A stretch of DNA of 64,000 nt, taken from NCBI GenBank assembly GCA_013398955.1, contig VWPU01012712.1:1-64000 (forward strand), given 5' to 3'. The position numbers and the translations under genes are program-made. The DNA is from Callaeas wilsoni. Lineage: Eukaryota; Chordata; Aves; Passeriformes; Callaeidae. The notes below the pieces were generated by a model that had not been told where the DNA came from, made no database searches, and saw only the letters and a list, made by a program, of their open reading frames with translations. How positions within the stretch are numbered: position 1 is the first letter of the stretch; the number at the start of each line of letters is the position of its first letter. Below, one piece after another: positions 36,001 to 47,202 of this stretch.

Positions 36001-39000
36001 GGAGAACGTTCTCACCCAGGTGTCCTCCTTGCAGAAAGCAGTGCTCACACACTGTTTAAACCTCATACATACCCTGATTCTGAATACCAGAGGCACAACT
36101 GCATGTCCTTTGTGAGAGCAAGCGGAGTTTTCCATCTCTTCCTAGTGAACTTTGTGAGATATGGTCTAGTTACTAGAGGTGGTCACTTCCCCTGTGCAGT
36201 GGAAATTCTCCACAGGGATGGGAACTGGGGGTCTGCCCCAAACCAGACCTCGCAGAAACTTCTGCAGGATTTCTCACGGGCTTCAGGAGTATCAGTGAAA
36301 AGGAGAGCTCAATATGTAGTGCACAGGCCACCTTCCTGACACTTGTAATATTAATGCATTTCCTGCTATATTGTCCTCATCTGTCCTCTGTTTTATCACC
36401 CAGAAACTTTTCCCTGACCTTTTCCTTCTAGATTGAGTGTCACACCTGTAAAAGACCTGCCATATGCTCTTAGCCATAAAAATTGTGGACAATTTTGTTT
36501 CAAAACATGAATATAAGAGAGCTCACAACTTGTCTAAAGTGCTTCAGAGCACAGAGAACTTGTTGGATCACTGCCTTTTCCAAGGAATCAGACTACACTT
36601 ATTCTATTATCTGTTTTTATTAAAATAGATCACTTAAGTGGCATTAATGTTGTCTAACCTCTAGGGTCTGCTTCATGTCTCTTAATGTTGTTTCTCTCTG
36701 GTTAGTGGAGAGACAGGACATTTTTACTGCCATTCATTTAGGTATTTTGGCAAATCCACAGCAGGATTGAGCAAACTGCATCCCAGAAAAGTCTGTGTCT
36801 CTTCCTTGGCTGATTAGTTCTGAGGTAGGCCTTTGCTTGTGGTCATAATTTAAAGCAATTGTGGTGGCGAGAGATCAGTTCTGAAAGTCTTTCTCTAGGT
36901 TTCCTTATGATCTCCATGGGATTTATCACATCCAGTGGCTAGAGGGTTAAGTAAGGTGGAGCAAACCACCTGGATGAGTTACATCTAATAACAAATGCAA
37001 AGTTTGAAGAAAACCTGCTTCTGTTCTTGCCTTCACCATGTTGTGTGACCTTTAGTAAGAGCTTTCAAATTCAGAGGCGGTTTGAAAAATGAGAGTGTTG
37101 TCCCAACTACTGCCAAGCTGATGCAACTGTAAAGTCTGGACAGGATATGGCTTGGATAGAGATATCTTGGTTGCAAAAATGATTTGGTCAGTATTTCTTA
37201 CCTGCAAACATCCCCATGGTTGATCCAATTGCAGCATGTAAACAAATCAGTGGGGAGGAGATGAGCAGAGCCACAAGGAAAATGCCTCCAGTCCAGGGGT
37301 TTCCACAACCGTACACTTGACCAACACCAACTGGGATGGATTGTAAGAGCTGCAGCGGATGGCAGAAAAAGGCTTGTTATTGTCCCTGAGGGACACAGCA
37401 GATATTTTGTCCAAGTTATTGGCTGAAAAGGGAAGGAAGGAACCCTGGCTCTGAGTTGGACTCTGAGTACCTCATAGAATCTCAGAATGGTTTGAATTGG
37501 AAGGGACCTTAGAGATCATCTCTTTCCAACCCCTGCCATGGGCAGGGACACCTTCCATTAGACTAGGTTTCTCCAAGCCCCATCCAACCTGGCCTTGGAC
37601 ACTTCCAAGGGTGGGGCAGCCACAGCTTCTTTGGGCAACCTGTGCCAGGGTCTCAACACCCTCACAGGGAAGAGATTTTTCCTAATATCTAATTTAAACC
37701 TACTCTCTTTCAAACTGAAGCCATTTCTCCTTCGGGGAGAGAATGTTCAAATGTTCCTCCAGGCTCTTCTAGATAGTCTTCCTCCATCTTTCCTACACAA
37801 TCTTTCCCGCTATTGGAAGGCCTTCGTTAGGTCCCCCCAAGGCCTTCTCCTTTTCCAGGCTGAATAAACTCAGTTCTCTGAGCCTTTTCTTATAGGAGAT
37901 GTGCTCCATCCCTCTGATCACCTTGGTGCCTCCTCTGTGCTGGCTCCAGCAGCTCCACGTCCTTGTGCTGTTGGAGCCCAGGGCTGGAGGCAGCTCTGCA
38001 GGTGGGGTCTCACCTGAGCGGGGCAGAGGGGCAGAATCCCCCCTGCCCTGCTGCCCACGCTGGGGGATCAGCCCAGGGCACGGGGGGTTCAGGGCCGGGG
38101 CAGGTCCAGCTCTCACCCCCAGCACCCCCAGGTCCTTCTCCCAGGGCTGCTCCATCTGCCCATCCCCAGCCTGGATTGATCCCGGGGTTTGCCCTGACTC
38201 AGCTGCAGCTCCAGCACTTGGCCTTGTTAAACCTCATGAGATTCCCAGGGCCCAGTTCTCCAGCCTGTCCAGGTCCCTCTGGAGGTCATCCTGTCCTCCA
38301 GGTGTGCCAACTGCACCTCTCAGGTTGGTGCCATCTGCAAATTTTCTGAGGGTGCCCCTGATCCCTCCGTCTGTGTCATTAATGAAGATATTCAGTAATT
38401 CTGGTGCCCATGTGGACCCCTGAGGGACACCACCTGTCCCTGATGTCCACTGGGACTCTGAGCCATTGACCACAACCCTCTGGATCAGTTACCCTCATTC
38501 TCCTTTGGGAAGGTGACCCTCCAGAGCTAGAGCTAGACATGAAGAGACTGGGTGTAAATGAGTTTCTGTCACTTTGAAATCCTAATGTTTCCTTTGAGTT
38601 TTGATATTGCCACTGGCTCTGCCATTGATGATTTTTAGCCATATTCAGACAGCAGGAGGACATATCCAGATGTCTGCTGGATGTATACTGAAGACTAATT
38701 TTGATACAACCCAAGTTTGAGTAGAATGAGAGGCTCAGGTTCCCTCAGGCGCCACCAGCCTATCTGCTGGATCAGTCAGGACTGTCCCTGGGGATTGTGT
38801 GGCACTGCTCTCTTTGCACAGAAGCAACCCATGTATTTCTGTAAATTCTTCCTGACTCATTCTGACCCACGTGAAAGCGTCATCCGGAGGTGAACACCTT
38901 CATGCTCACCTTTTCAGTGAAATACCATAAACCTCTTGGTGTGAAGCTTACCAGTGGCACATTGATGTCAGACCAGGTGATATTGGGCACTGCAGCTACA

Positions 39001-42000
39001 GGCTTGATGAGGGTTGTGGGGAAGAAGGGGTTGTAGTGTCCTGTGGCTGCCAGGTACAGGGTCACTGCAATGTTGAAGGGCAGAGTGAAAACAGGAAGGT
39101 CCCATTTGCTGAAGATGGATCCCAAAGCGCTGGACAGGACTGGGCTGAGAACAGGAGAAGAAATACAAATATAACTTGTTCATCACAATTTATAGTGGTG
39201 AAACAGCCTGCCTCTTTGGTCACAGAATGGTAATTTTGGCAAATAAAGGCCAATACAATTCCTTGTAGCAATGCCAGGTGGTGAATACCTCAATATCTTA
39301 ATCTGCATCAACCAAAGAGTTGTAGAAAGTTGTTCATCTTTCTTAAAAAAGTAATCTCACATCCATGCATGCATTCAATACAGTGCTCGGGCATTGATAG
39401 AGCGAGGCAATCTGACTTCCCATTCAGTTTAAAATTTGGACAAGAAGCAGAAAACGAAATTTTGGGAATGTCACGTGAAGACCTGTGGAGAACTTTAGGT
39501 GGTCTAAAAAAGTTGCTGTCTTGAGGAGGTGAGAGGGAGCTGGAAATTACCCAATTTGCCTTTTTTCTTTCTTGTTTTGTTTTTGCTTAAACAGTTTGAA
39601 AGGTATCAGGAGATGGCTCTGGAAGAGAAATAAAGCAGAAGAGGTGATCAAGGGCACGGAAAATCTTCCATTAAGAAAGATGGAAATATTTGCTATGTTA
39701 CACACTATTTTTGGGGACTATGAGGCCCAACAGAGTGTAAGATGAAGCCACCACTGTAGCACAGATGGGAAAGGTGTTGGTACCAAACTTCACTCAGACC
39801 TTGACTGATGTAATTTTGTGCTGCTCGAGTACCATCCAAAATCACACAGCATTTTCTGAAAACTTGTTTTTAAAAAGCTTGATTGAATATTTTTAACATG
39901 TAAAGTATCTGGGGTGAGACTCAACCTGGAGACAGAACACAAAAAACTTGTAAATCTTGTAATACCAGAGCCTTTCCCAAAGTTCTTGTCTGTATAACCT
40001 GGGATACAAACTTCATCTGATCTGCTTTCCTCAGGACATTTCCAGACTGCCTGATTTCCACTTGAAGTGTATGTCCTACATGAAGGACTTTATGGGAGCA
40101 TATTGGCAAGGTAATATCTGATTTTTATGGGTCCTAGAAAGCTCAAGGAAGAGAAGAAATGGCCAATCCTTGGTGCAAATGGCCTGTGTTCTCCTTCCAG
40201 CTGAGCTCTTCTGCTGCAGGTGAGCTGAATAGCTCTTATGGTCCACTCCAAGTAGCAGTGAACTCTACAGTTTATAAAAATCAATTTAAAGGCTTTAATT
40301 TTTCAAGGAACTGCATTTGAGACCTAGAAGGTCATTAAGCTGGTTATAATAAAAAATTACTGCATCCAAATTATTTGACATTTCAAAAGCAACATCTTGT
40401 GTCCTGCTGTATAGATACTATCAGTGGGAAAAATGCTTTGTTCTGCCTGTGTAATCTCAGATGAAGCCTATTCTCTTTTTGACAAGTTTGGTTCCCAAAG
40501 GAGTTTACAGATTTCCTTGCTTGCAGCTGTAGGAAAAAAAAAAATCAGCACTTCAGTGAAAATGGTGTCCCAATTTCTGTGCTGAAATACAAAGCTTCTG
40601 CCACTTACACATCTTGTCAGGAAAAAAGGAAAAAGTTAAATAAATGCTGACTTCTAAAGCTGAAATTCAAAGTATCAGTTAAAAAAATCACGGAAGTGTC
40701 TGATTTTAAAATACTTCAGCTCTACCCTCTAGTCTTGTGAACAATGTGAATGTGAACAATGAACAATGAAGAAAATTTTGAACAAAAAGCCTCAAGGAAT
40801 TCTGGCAGATAAGACAAACTAAACATTCTTGCAACATGTTCTGGGTTTTGAGAGATTGTTATATGATGACCTTTGCTAAGAATGACTAAAGAAATGAAAT
40901 ATAAAAACAAATCTGATCTTAAAAGCAGTGAAAATCCAATAATGGCTTGCATCTTACTGCTTACAGTGATTAAAATGTGACTGTTAAATTATTTTCAGTT
41001 AAGGCTGTTAAATAGATTCTGCAGTGCTGTTAAGATCCGTATTTAAAAGTGGAAAAATTTAATCCTGGAAGGACGAAGTCTGTCCTTTGGAGCTACTTGG
41101 AGGAATTAATATTGCTCATGACTGGTTGCATATCTGAGAAGGGGAATATCGAATTCAGCCCCAGGACGAGCACAGGGTTGATTCAGGGCCTGGGTGAGGA
41201 AGAAGCGTTGTGGTGTTGGGTGCAGCGACCTCCAACCTGCCCATGTCCTGCTGCTGAGGGCCATTTTCAGAGGGTTGGGAGGGGGGGCTACTTTGTCTGT
41301 GTGCTATAATCAGTGTTTCCGTGCTCTGAGCTCCTACCACGTCCCCCACGAGCTCTGTGTGTCAGCGAACACAAGTCTCCAGTGGCACCAGCCCTGGGGC
41401 TACCGGTGTAGGGCAGAGGTGGCCTCAGTGTGTCTGAGCTGTTTGTAGCCAGACCCATCCTTCTAGAACTGTCCTGAGGAGGAGCAGTGGCACTCACCAG
41501 GCCATTGATATCACTGCCACAGGGGGGAGAAGCCACCAGTAGTAATCCCCCTTGTCAGAGTAGACGGCCATGAGTAGCCCCACCAGGATCCCGTTGTAGC
41601 CGTGCAGCCCGGCCGCGATGGACGACCTGCGATGGAAACAGCTGCGAGGTAGAAAGTTGTGCTGAAGGTGGCCTGTCACTGGGACCCACTGAAATGCGGT
41701 TTGTAAGGGTCCTGCCCCTGGGGAAGGGATGGAAAAGCAGTGAGATAACTGAGGTACTGCCTTGCACTGGAAGTCTGGGGACTGCTGGATGATGATGGTG
41801 GAGGGGGATCCTTGTGACTTGAAGGACCTGCATGGCTGTGACAATGGCTATCAGGGAGAGGGAACTGTCTGTTTTCAGGAAAACAGACAGCTGTGGGGCC
41901 AGGCCAGCTCTTCTTGGGCTACAGCTCTGTCTTCACCTGAGTCTTCTGTCTCTAACAAGGAGCAGTGACCCATCAGTGGGTTCCAGATAATATCACAACC

Positions 42001-44351
42001 ACCAGTTTTTATTAAGTCCACGAGGTGCTACCTACCTGTCCTGACTGAGGGCCAGCGCAGTTAGTGTGGACACAGTGGTTCCAGTGCAGCCTGTGAGCAT
42101 CCACCAGGGGCTCTGGATGAAAAGCCCCACTAAAATGATCAGCCCGCTGAGAGGGTTGTTGACAAACATCACCTGAGAGGTCCCTCGCAAGATCCAGTCC
42201 ACCAGCTGAACCATTAAGGGCTTGTCTGGAGGAGATCAAGGCAAAACACTGTTGAAAAGGCACCGTTTTAGCAAAGCACAATCTCTGCAGCCCCTTTCTG
42301 GGCACAAGACAGAGGTGGTATATTAACAGTTCTGTAAAACAAGTCTCTGATTAATTCTTGTCTCTGTATATTTGTCTCTGTATATCTGGCACTTGAGAAC
42401 TAATAGGGATGGACTGGGCACTGCCATAAAATTCATGGAGGGACAGACAAACAAGTGATTTATTTATGGTGGTCAGAGAATAGTCAAAGGATTGCTTGCA
42501 TGGTAGATCACTTTAGATTCTGCTATAAATTTAATAAGGAGACAGACTCTTTTTGGTGTATAATTCAAATGCAGAGGGGGACTCTGAAAATACTTTGTAC
42601 ATATCTAGGCAAATATGAGAAGGAAGCAATTTTGTTTTAGGAAGAAAATCAGAAACCCTGAACATGGAGGTACGGTGTATATAGGAAATGGGGTCAAAGG
42701 TGTCTAAAAAGTATTTTGAGAGCTAAAGGACCTAAATTAGAAAACAGTAATTATAGCTTGGGCTGTACTCGGGGCAAAGAGGCATTTCCAGAGGACAAAG
42801 AGTTATTGCTCTTTAGAGAAGGTTATTGAACCTGGGCAGAGTAAACAGAACCAAGCAAACATACCTCAGGTGAGTGCAGGGGGAAGGTGGGATGAGGGCA
42901 CTGCAATAACTTTTTGCTTCTGATTCTTCTACTGCAATTTGACTTGAGTTTTTCTTCTGTCTCTCTTATGGGAAAACTGCAACTATTTCTGAGCTGCTGT
43001 GTGTTATTAAAGGATGATGCAAGGAGAATGGACAAGAAATGGGAGCTGCTTGCATGTACAAGATGTTCAGAGGTTCATGCAATGTGCACATGCAACTTTT
43101 ATCTTCTTCAAGATTTGCAATTAATTGTGTTAATTAGATTGTTCATTAGACGCAGCGTAAGGTGCCAGAGTTTTTTCTGAATACGGGCAATGACTTATTC
43201 CTAAGAACTTCTTCCAGGCAGAGTTAAGGAGGAGGAATGAGGAGGTGGAGGAGAAGGAAGGAGTTCCTTAGAGGACAATGATCAGGTTTGTCTGAATTAA
43301 TTTTAATTAATATTTGGTGTTGAGTTATGCAACAGGTATCAGCAATACACTTAGTTTCAGACACAAGTATTAGCTGTAAAAATTCAAATATAACCAGAGG
43401 ACAATGGCCAAAGCTTTCCAGAACACTGAGTAAGAATAGCTGTCTACAAAGCGTGGACCACTGGAGTAAAGAGAAAGCAGGAGGAAGTATTCCCCTGTGT
43501 CTGGGGATCACACTGGCCTGGCTGTAAATGGCTTCTCCTATTTATCTCTCATTGCTGGAGCTGTAGTGCCAACAATCCTAGCCTTGACAGAGGACCCACA
43601 GTCTTACACAGCCTCTCAAACCCTCATCCCCAGTAATTAGGGGTAACCTGGACCATCTGCTCATGCATTGCTCCTGTCTGGACAGTGAGCCTTTCAGATC
43701 AGTCTCGGCTTCTATCTTATGGCATTTTAACACCCACAGTGCTTATTGCTTCCCCAAGTCTGAGAAGCCAAGAGTCTCTGCCTATATCAGGAGGCAATTC
43801 CACATCATCAGCCCACATGTGGGTGAGAGACAGTGGCTGATCCAAGGCAGTTACAGACGGCACTCAACCCCCAGCCCTGCTGTGTGATTCTGGGCACTGC
43901 TATGTGACATGTGACGCTAATGACATGTGACTGATTAAGTGTGAAAAACATCTTAGGACTGTGCCAAATTTTGCATGCGGCCATAGTGATGGCCAGAGGA
44001 TGCAGTGAGATTTTCTTCCTGAGAGTGAGATAATTAAAAGGCCAGAGTTTGCAATGAGCTTGGACCATGCTGCTTCTGCTCTGCCTCAGGGGGTGAAACA
44101 CACTTCACTGGAAGTACTGTTGGCAATATGGATATCCCCAAACACATCCTTTACTTACTTTTCATCCACTCTCCATATTCCTTCATTTCTCCAGTGAGAT
44201 ACCCAAAACCATGATGAATCCAGTTTCCACCTCTGCACAGCAGGTCCTGTGCTTTTGGCATCTCCGTCTTGTACAGCTCCCTCTCATTGGGATGTTCAGT
44301 CACAACGATCTCGCCAAGCTCCATCCTCTTTTGGGTGATGGTAAAAGGTAA
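32788..44351 (-). CDS. SLC14A2: Urea transporter UT-A type, single unit, 8 coding exons, 426 aa
   Basis: Passive urea channel paralogous to the downstream gene. Coding exons (minus strand) are 44324-44159, 42225-42036, 41626-41498, 39144-38952, 37349-37202, 35724-35590, 34373-34324 and 33057-32788. All introns are GT-AG and the frame is open to a TGA at 32790-32788. UT-A-like features: [65 protein letters not shown] and [11 protein letters not shown]. Both family signatures are intact (LPVFTLPF 178-185, LPVCTWPF 340-347), as is an NIT glycosylation site at 216-218. The ATG has A at -3 and G at +4 and lies 27 nt after an acceptor, so the first exon(s) are non-coding and upstream. Oddities: GCGNPW instead of GCDNPW (Gly242), [11 protein letters not shown] where [11 protein letters not shown] is usual, and a basic tail at 384-403. 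Only one UT unit is present, against two in mammalian UT-A1; it most resembles the second (UT-A2) half. The UT-A assignment is by motif and gene order. Confidence 0.88.
34324..34373 (-). CDS. SLC14A2: SLC14A2 coding exon 7 (residues 321-337)
   Basis: A 50-bp microexon encoding [17 protein letters not shown], flanked by acceptor CTCAG and donor GTGAGT. The length is the same as exon 7 of SLC14A1. Confidence 0.9.
34551..34790 (+). repeat. CR1 LINE 3' end in SLC14A2 intron 6
   Basis: Sense CR1: CCTCAAGTTGCACCAGGAGATG, GGGAAAAATTTCTTCACAGAAAGGG, CCCAGGGAAGTGGTGGAGTTCCC and TTTTCCAACCCAAATGATTGTGTG. It is antisense to the gene. Confidence 0.9.
35590..35724 (-). CDS. SLC14A2: SLC14A2 coding exon 6 (residues 276-321)
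   Basis: 135 bp. It encodes [15 protein letters not shown] and [14 protein letters not shown]. The segment HNYNCALAC replaces the more usual WGYNSSLAC-like stretch, which adds a cysteine near the second-half pore loop. Confidence 0.93.
37202..37349 (-). CDS. SLC14A2: SLC14A2 coding exon 5 (residues 227-276)
   Basis: 148 bp. It encodes [19 protein letters not shown] and the following [14 protein letters not shown] helix. The codon at 37304-37302 is GGA (Gly) where the family has Asp. Confidence 0.94.
37472..38497 (-). repeat. CR1 LINE, 5'-truncated, about 1 kb, in SLC14A2 intron 4
   Basis: The longest repeat in the window. It runs from the antisense 3' terminus (TCATAGAATCTCAGAATGG) into the end of ORF2. 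At 38473-38234 (minus) a frame still shows reverse-transcriptase sequence: [14 protein letters not shown] and KFADGT, where active elements have FADD, then [12 protein letters not shown]. The element lies in the same orientation as the gene, between exons 4 and 5, starting only about 120 bp from exon 5. Non-functional: 5'-truncated, frame broken downstream, catalytic Asp lost. Confidence 0.93.
38952..39144 (-). CDS. SLC14A2: SLC14A2 coding exon 4 (residues 162-226)
   Basis: 193 bp, phase 2 to phase 0. It encodes [12 protein letters not shown], the signature [20 protein letters not shown] and the glycosylation site PNITW. The acceptor TCTCAG is just above 39144. Confidence 0.95.
41498..41626 (-). 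CDS. SLC14A2: SLC14A2 coding exon 3 (residues 119-162)
   Basis: 129 bp, encoding [20 protein letters not shown] and the [12 protein letters not shown] loop and helix. The donor GTGAGT starts at 41497. Confidence 0.94.
42036..42225 (-). CDS. SLC14A2: SLC14A2 coding exon 2 (residues 56-119)
   Basis: 190 bp, phase 1 to phase 2. It encodes [18 protein letters not shown] and the LFIQSPWW helix, with SPWW where mammals have NPWW. It ends in a LSQDR-type segment at the donor GTAGGT. Confidence 0.94.
44159..44351 (-). CDS. SLC14A2: SLC14A2 coding exon 1 (residues 1-55, plus 27 nt of 5' UTR)
   Basis: An acceptor TTTACAG ends at 44352 and the ATG is at 44324-44322. The exon encodes an acidic N-terminus and then [17 protein letters not shown], the pre-helix segment shared with other UTs. 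The donor GTAAGT starts at 44158 and the exon ends in phase 1. Confidence 0.85.
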
Positions 44352-45907
44352 CTGTAAATCACAGAGACAGTGTGTTAGAAAAAACTTTTAGGCTGAGCTC
44401 TGACAACCTCCAGAAGCCAGTGGTGATATCTTTTCTCAAAGATGGGATGTTTATGGAGAAGGGATCTGCCAAATCCACAGCTGGGGGTGATGTGTGCTGC
44501 AGTGGTGTCTCCTAAAGGGGATGGGGACCAGGCAGTGCCCTGCTGCTGTCATGGGGCTGTGGCACAGACACAGAGCTCAGGGAGAAAGAGAGACATTGCA
44601 TGGGTGCCTTGTAGCATCCCACCCTCATTCCAGCTCCTGATGCAGCCCGTGACATGCTGCTGGTTGGACGGGGACATGACACCTGCCAAAAAATTGAGTA
44701 ATACCTGTGTGCTGACCACGCTTGGTTGAGTGTGGTACCTACTGTGGCAGGTACTGAGATGGGAGCCAGAGAGCTGGCCAGCAGTGAGCTGGAGGGAAGC
44801 AATGCAAACTGCCAGAACAGCAGTGGAGAGTAAGGGACCAGAAAATACAAGAGGAGAGGCCGAACTGTGTGTCTTTTTGATGTTTTGAGTTGGTGCTGTT
44901 GTATATCACCAGAAATCTATGATGCTCCTCATTCCACATCTGCCTTTGATAAACCATCAAGAGCAACCTGGGGTAGCATCAAAGCATTGCACAGAAATCA
45001 GCAGCCACTTGTAGCTTTTGACAAGGATAAGAACATTGGCTCAGGGCTGCGTGCTCCTTAGTTAGCAGGTGAATATTCAGCAGGAGTAGGGGTTTATTAA
45101 TCTTCCAATTACAGTTGCGGGGCTTTGCTCATTAAAAAGTCTATTACCATATAAACCCTAAAGAGAAAATACACAAATACACTGCACTGCAGCCTGGTGA
45201 GCTACGCTGCAGGTCACACTCTCAAAATAGCATCCCTGCTGCCTGAGGCAGCCTGGCATCAGATGTGGGTTTTGCTCTGGTGATTTTGATATAGTGTGGC
45301 TGGGTTTCTTCTAGGTGTTGCCTCAAAGTGGACTGTGCTGTGTGAAGGGCTTGTCCCCTGTTTTGTGGAATATGGGCACCATCTTCTGGTGGGAGCCTGT
45401 TTTTGGGCGGCTCAGAGAGGCTGACTGTCAGCGTTGGAGCCTGTGGCAGCAGCAGAAAGGCGTGCTTGCCTGCAGGAAAGGCTGCTTTGCAAAGAGGAAC
45501 ACGGATAGGCAGGTGGCAAAAATACCTGTGGCTCTAAATGCCTTCAGAAGAAGGTCCTAGAGCACCAAAATCTGCTTTCCTTCTGCCCCGGCAGAATGTT
45601 GCTGAGTGCAGCCCTGCACACGCGTTGCGCTGCGCCTGTTCCCCAGTGCTCTGGCTCTCTCTGCCGGCAGCTCTTCCCCACGGCAGCGAGAGCCTTTGGG
45701 ATGCCCTTCATCATCGACGTCAGCCCAGGGAGCGCTGCACCGGCAAGAGGGGCTGTTATGTGAAGCCCCGTTAACAAAACCTAAGCATCGCTCTATTCGT
45801 TTGAGTCTAATGGAGGAGGATTATAGAAGGTATTAAATGGTCTAAAACAAAAAAATAGTGGTTGTGCAAGGAATACACCCCTGCAAACCTTGAATGAGAT
45901 GATCAGG
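44352..45907. other. 5' flank of SLC14A2
   Basis: No coding exon or repeat recognised. A compact CpG-rich patch lies at about 45611-45772 (separate entry). An untranslated first exon of SLC14A2 is expected here or further right. Confidence 0.5.
45611..45772 (-). promoter_or_regulatory. Candidate CpG-rich promoter or first exon of SLC14A2
   Basis: About 12 CpG in 160 bp (CACGCGTTGCGCTGCGCC, GCCGGCAG, CATCGACGTCAG, GAGCGCTGCACCGGC) in a flank otherwise almost free of CpG. It lies 1.3 kb upstream of the exon that carries the ATG. It includes GACGTCA, close to a CREB-type site. This is inference from base composition and position only; no TATA box or initiator was established. Confidence 0.3.
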
Positions 45908-46312
45908 GAATGGTTTGGGTTGGAAGGAACCTAAGCGCCCATTTCATTCCACTCCCTGCCATGGGCAGGGACAACGTCCACTATCCCAGGTTGCTCCAAG
46001 CCCCATCCAGCCTGGCCTTGGACGCTTGCAGGGATGGGGGCAGCCACAGCTGCTCTGGGCACCCTGTGCCACAGTCTCACAGCCAAGACTTTCTTCCTTA
46101 TATCTAACCTAAATCTCCCTTGTTTTAGTTTGAGATCATTCCCACTTGTCCTGTCCCTCCATGCCTTGTCCCCTCTCCAGCTCTCCTGGAGCCCCTTTAG
46201 GCACTGGCATGGTCTCCAAGGTCTCCCTGGAGCCTTCTCTTCTCCAGGCTGTACAACCCCAACTCTCTCAGCCTGTCTCCAAAGCAGAGGGGCTCCAGCC
46301 CTTGCCCAGGGT
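45908..46312 (-). repeat. CR1 LINE 3' end, about 400 bp
   Basis: Antisense CR1 with ATGGTTTGGGTTGGAAGGAACC, GGTTGCTCCAAGCCCCATCC, CCCTTTAGGCACTGGCATGG and CCAAAGCAGAGGGGCTCCAG. Confidence 0.93.
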
Positions 46313-47027
46313 GTTCCATGGGATTGTTAATAGGCAAGTTTTGAGGTTCTGCAAAGCTGTGCTCAGTGCAGGAACAAGCAAGGAGCAAAAGAAGGGAGAA
46401 GGGGTGGTTTTATTATCCCCTCTTTGTTTTCTGATCTGTAATCTTATTCTGGCCCAAAGCTGAGTCAAGTTCCTGGTTTCAGTTTAAGGCAGCCTTGGTG
46501 ACCGTAATTTTTGGTTATTCCTTGTGACTAGCCAGGAAGACTTTAGTGTAGGGAATACTGAGCTGGAGTTCCCCTTCTCTTCCATGTGTCCTTTAGGCTG
46601 AGGGAATTTGCGGTGGTTAGATATTGGGAATTTGCATCCCTCTGAGGTAGGAAGAGAAGAAGTCCTACCGGAAAACCAGATATTTGTGTCTGGGTACACC
46701 CCACGAGCACTGGGGCTTTGTGAGATGCATAATTTCCTTGGGTGTAGCTCTGAGAACTTTCAGGTGGAAGTCAGGCCATCTGAGCCCACAGCTGCCAACA
46801 GAAAATTCCTGCTATTCCCATGGACAGTTTAGCCTGGGCGCTCTAGTGAGGCACTCAGTAATTTCTGGGAGGTATATGGGGTCCGAAGTCAGCAGCACAA
46901 GCAGAGAAGAGACTCCAGAGCAATGCCAGGCCAGCACCTGGCTGTCACTGGGGTTGCTTTCCCTCCAGAGGTTAACAGTCACATTTGGCAGTTGATCTGG
47001 TAACAGAGATAACTCTCTGATGAACAC

Positions 47028-47202
47028 TGGCACAGCTGCCCAGGGTGGTGGTGGAATCCTCATCCCTAGAAGTGATCAAAAGCTGTGTGAGTGTGGCAAT
47101 TGGGGCCATGGGTTAGTGGTGGCCTTAGCAGTGCTGGGTTATTTTGAACTTGATGATCTTACAGGGCTTTTCCAACTTAAACAATTCTATGATTCTGTGA
47201 TC
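47028..47202 (+). repeat. CR1 LINE 3' end
   Basis: Sense CR1: GGCACAGCTGCCCAGGGTGGTGG, AAAGCTGTGTGAGTGTGGC and the terminus CAATTCTATGATTCTGTGAT. Confidence 0.9.

Larger units (their letters stand above)
33058..44158 (-). other. Introns of SLC14A2
   Basis: Introns run 44158-42226, 42035-41627, 41497-39145, 38951-37350, 37201-35725, 35589-34374 and 34323-33058. Intron 4 carries a 1-kb minus-strand CR1 (37472-38497) and intron 6 a plus-strand CR1 (34551-34790). Introns 1, 2, 3, 5 and 7 hold no repeat or extra exon that I recognise. Intron 3 is AT-rich with short runs of A. Confidence 0.85.
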
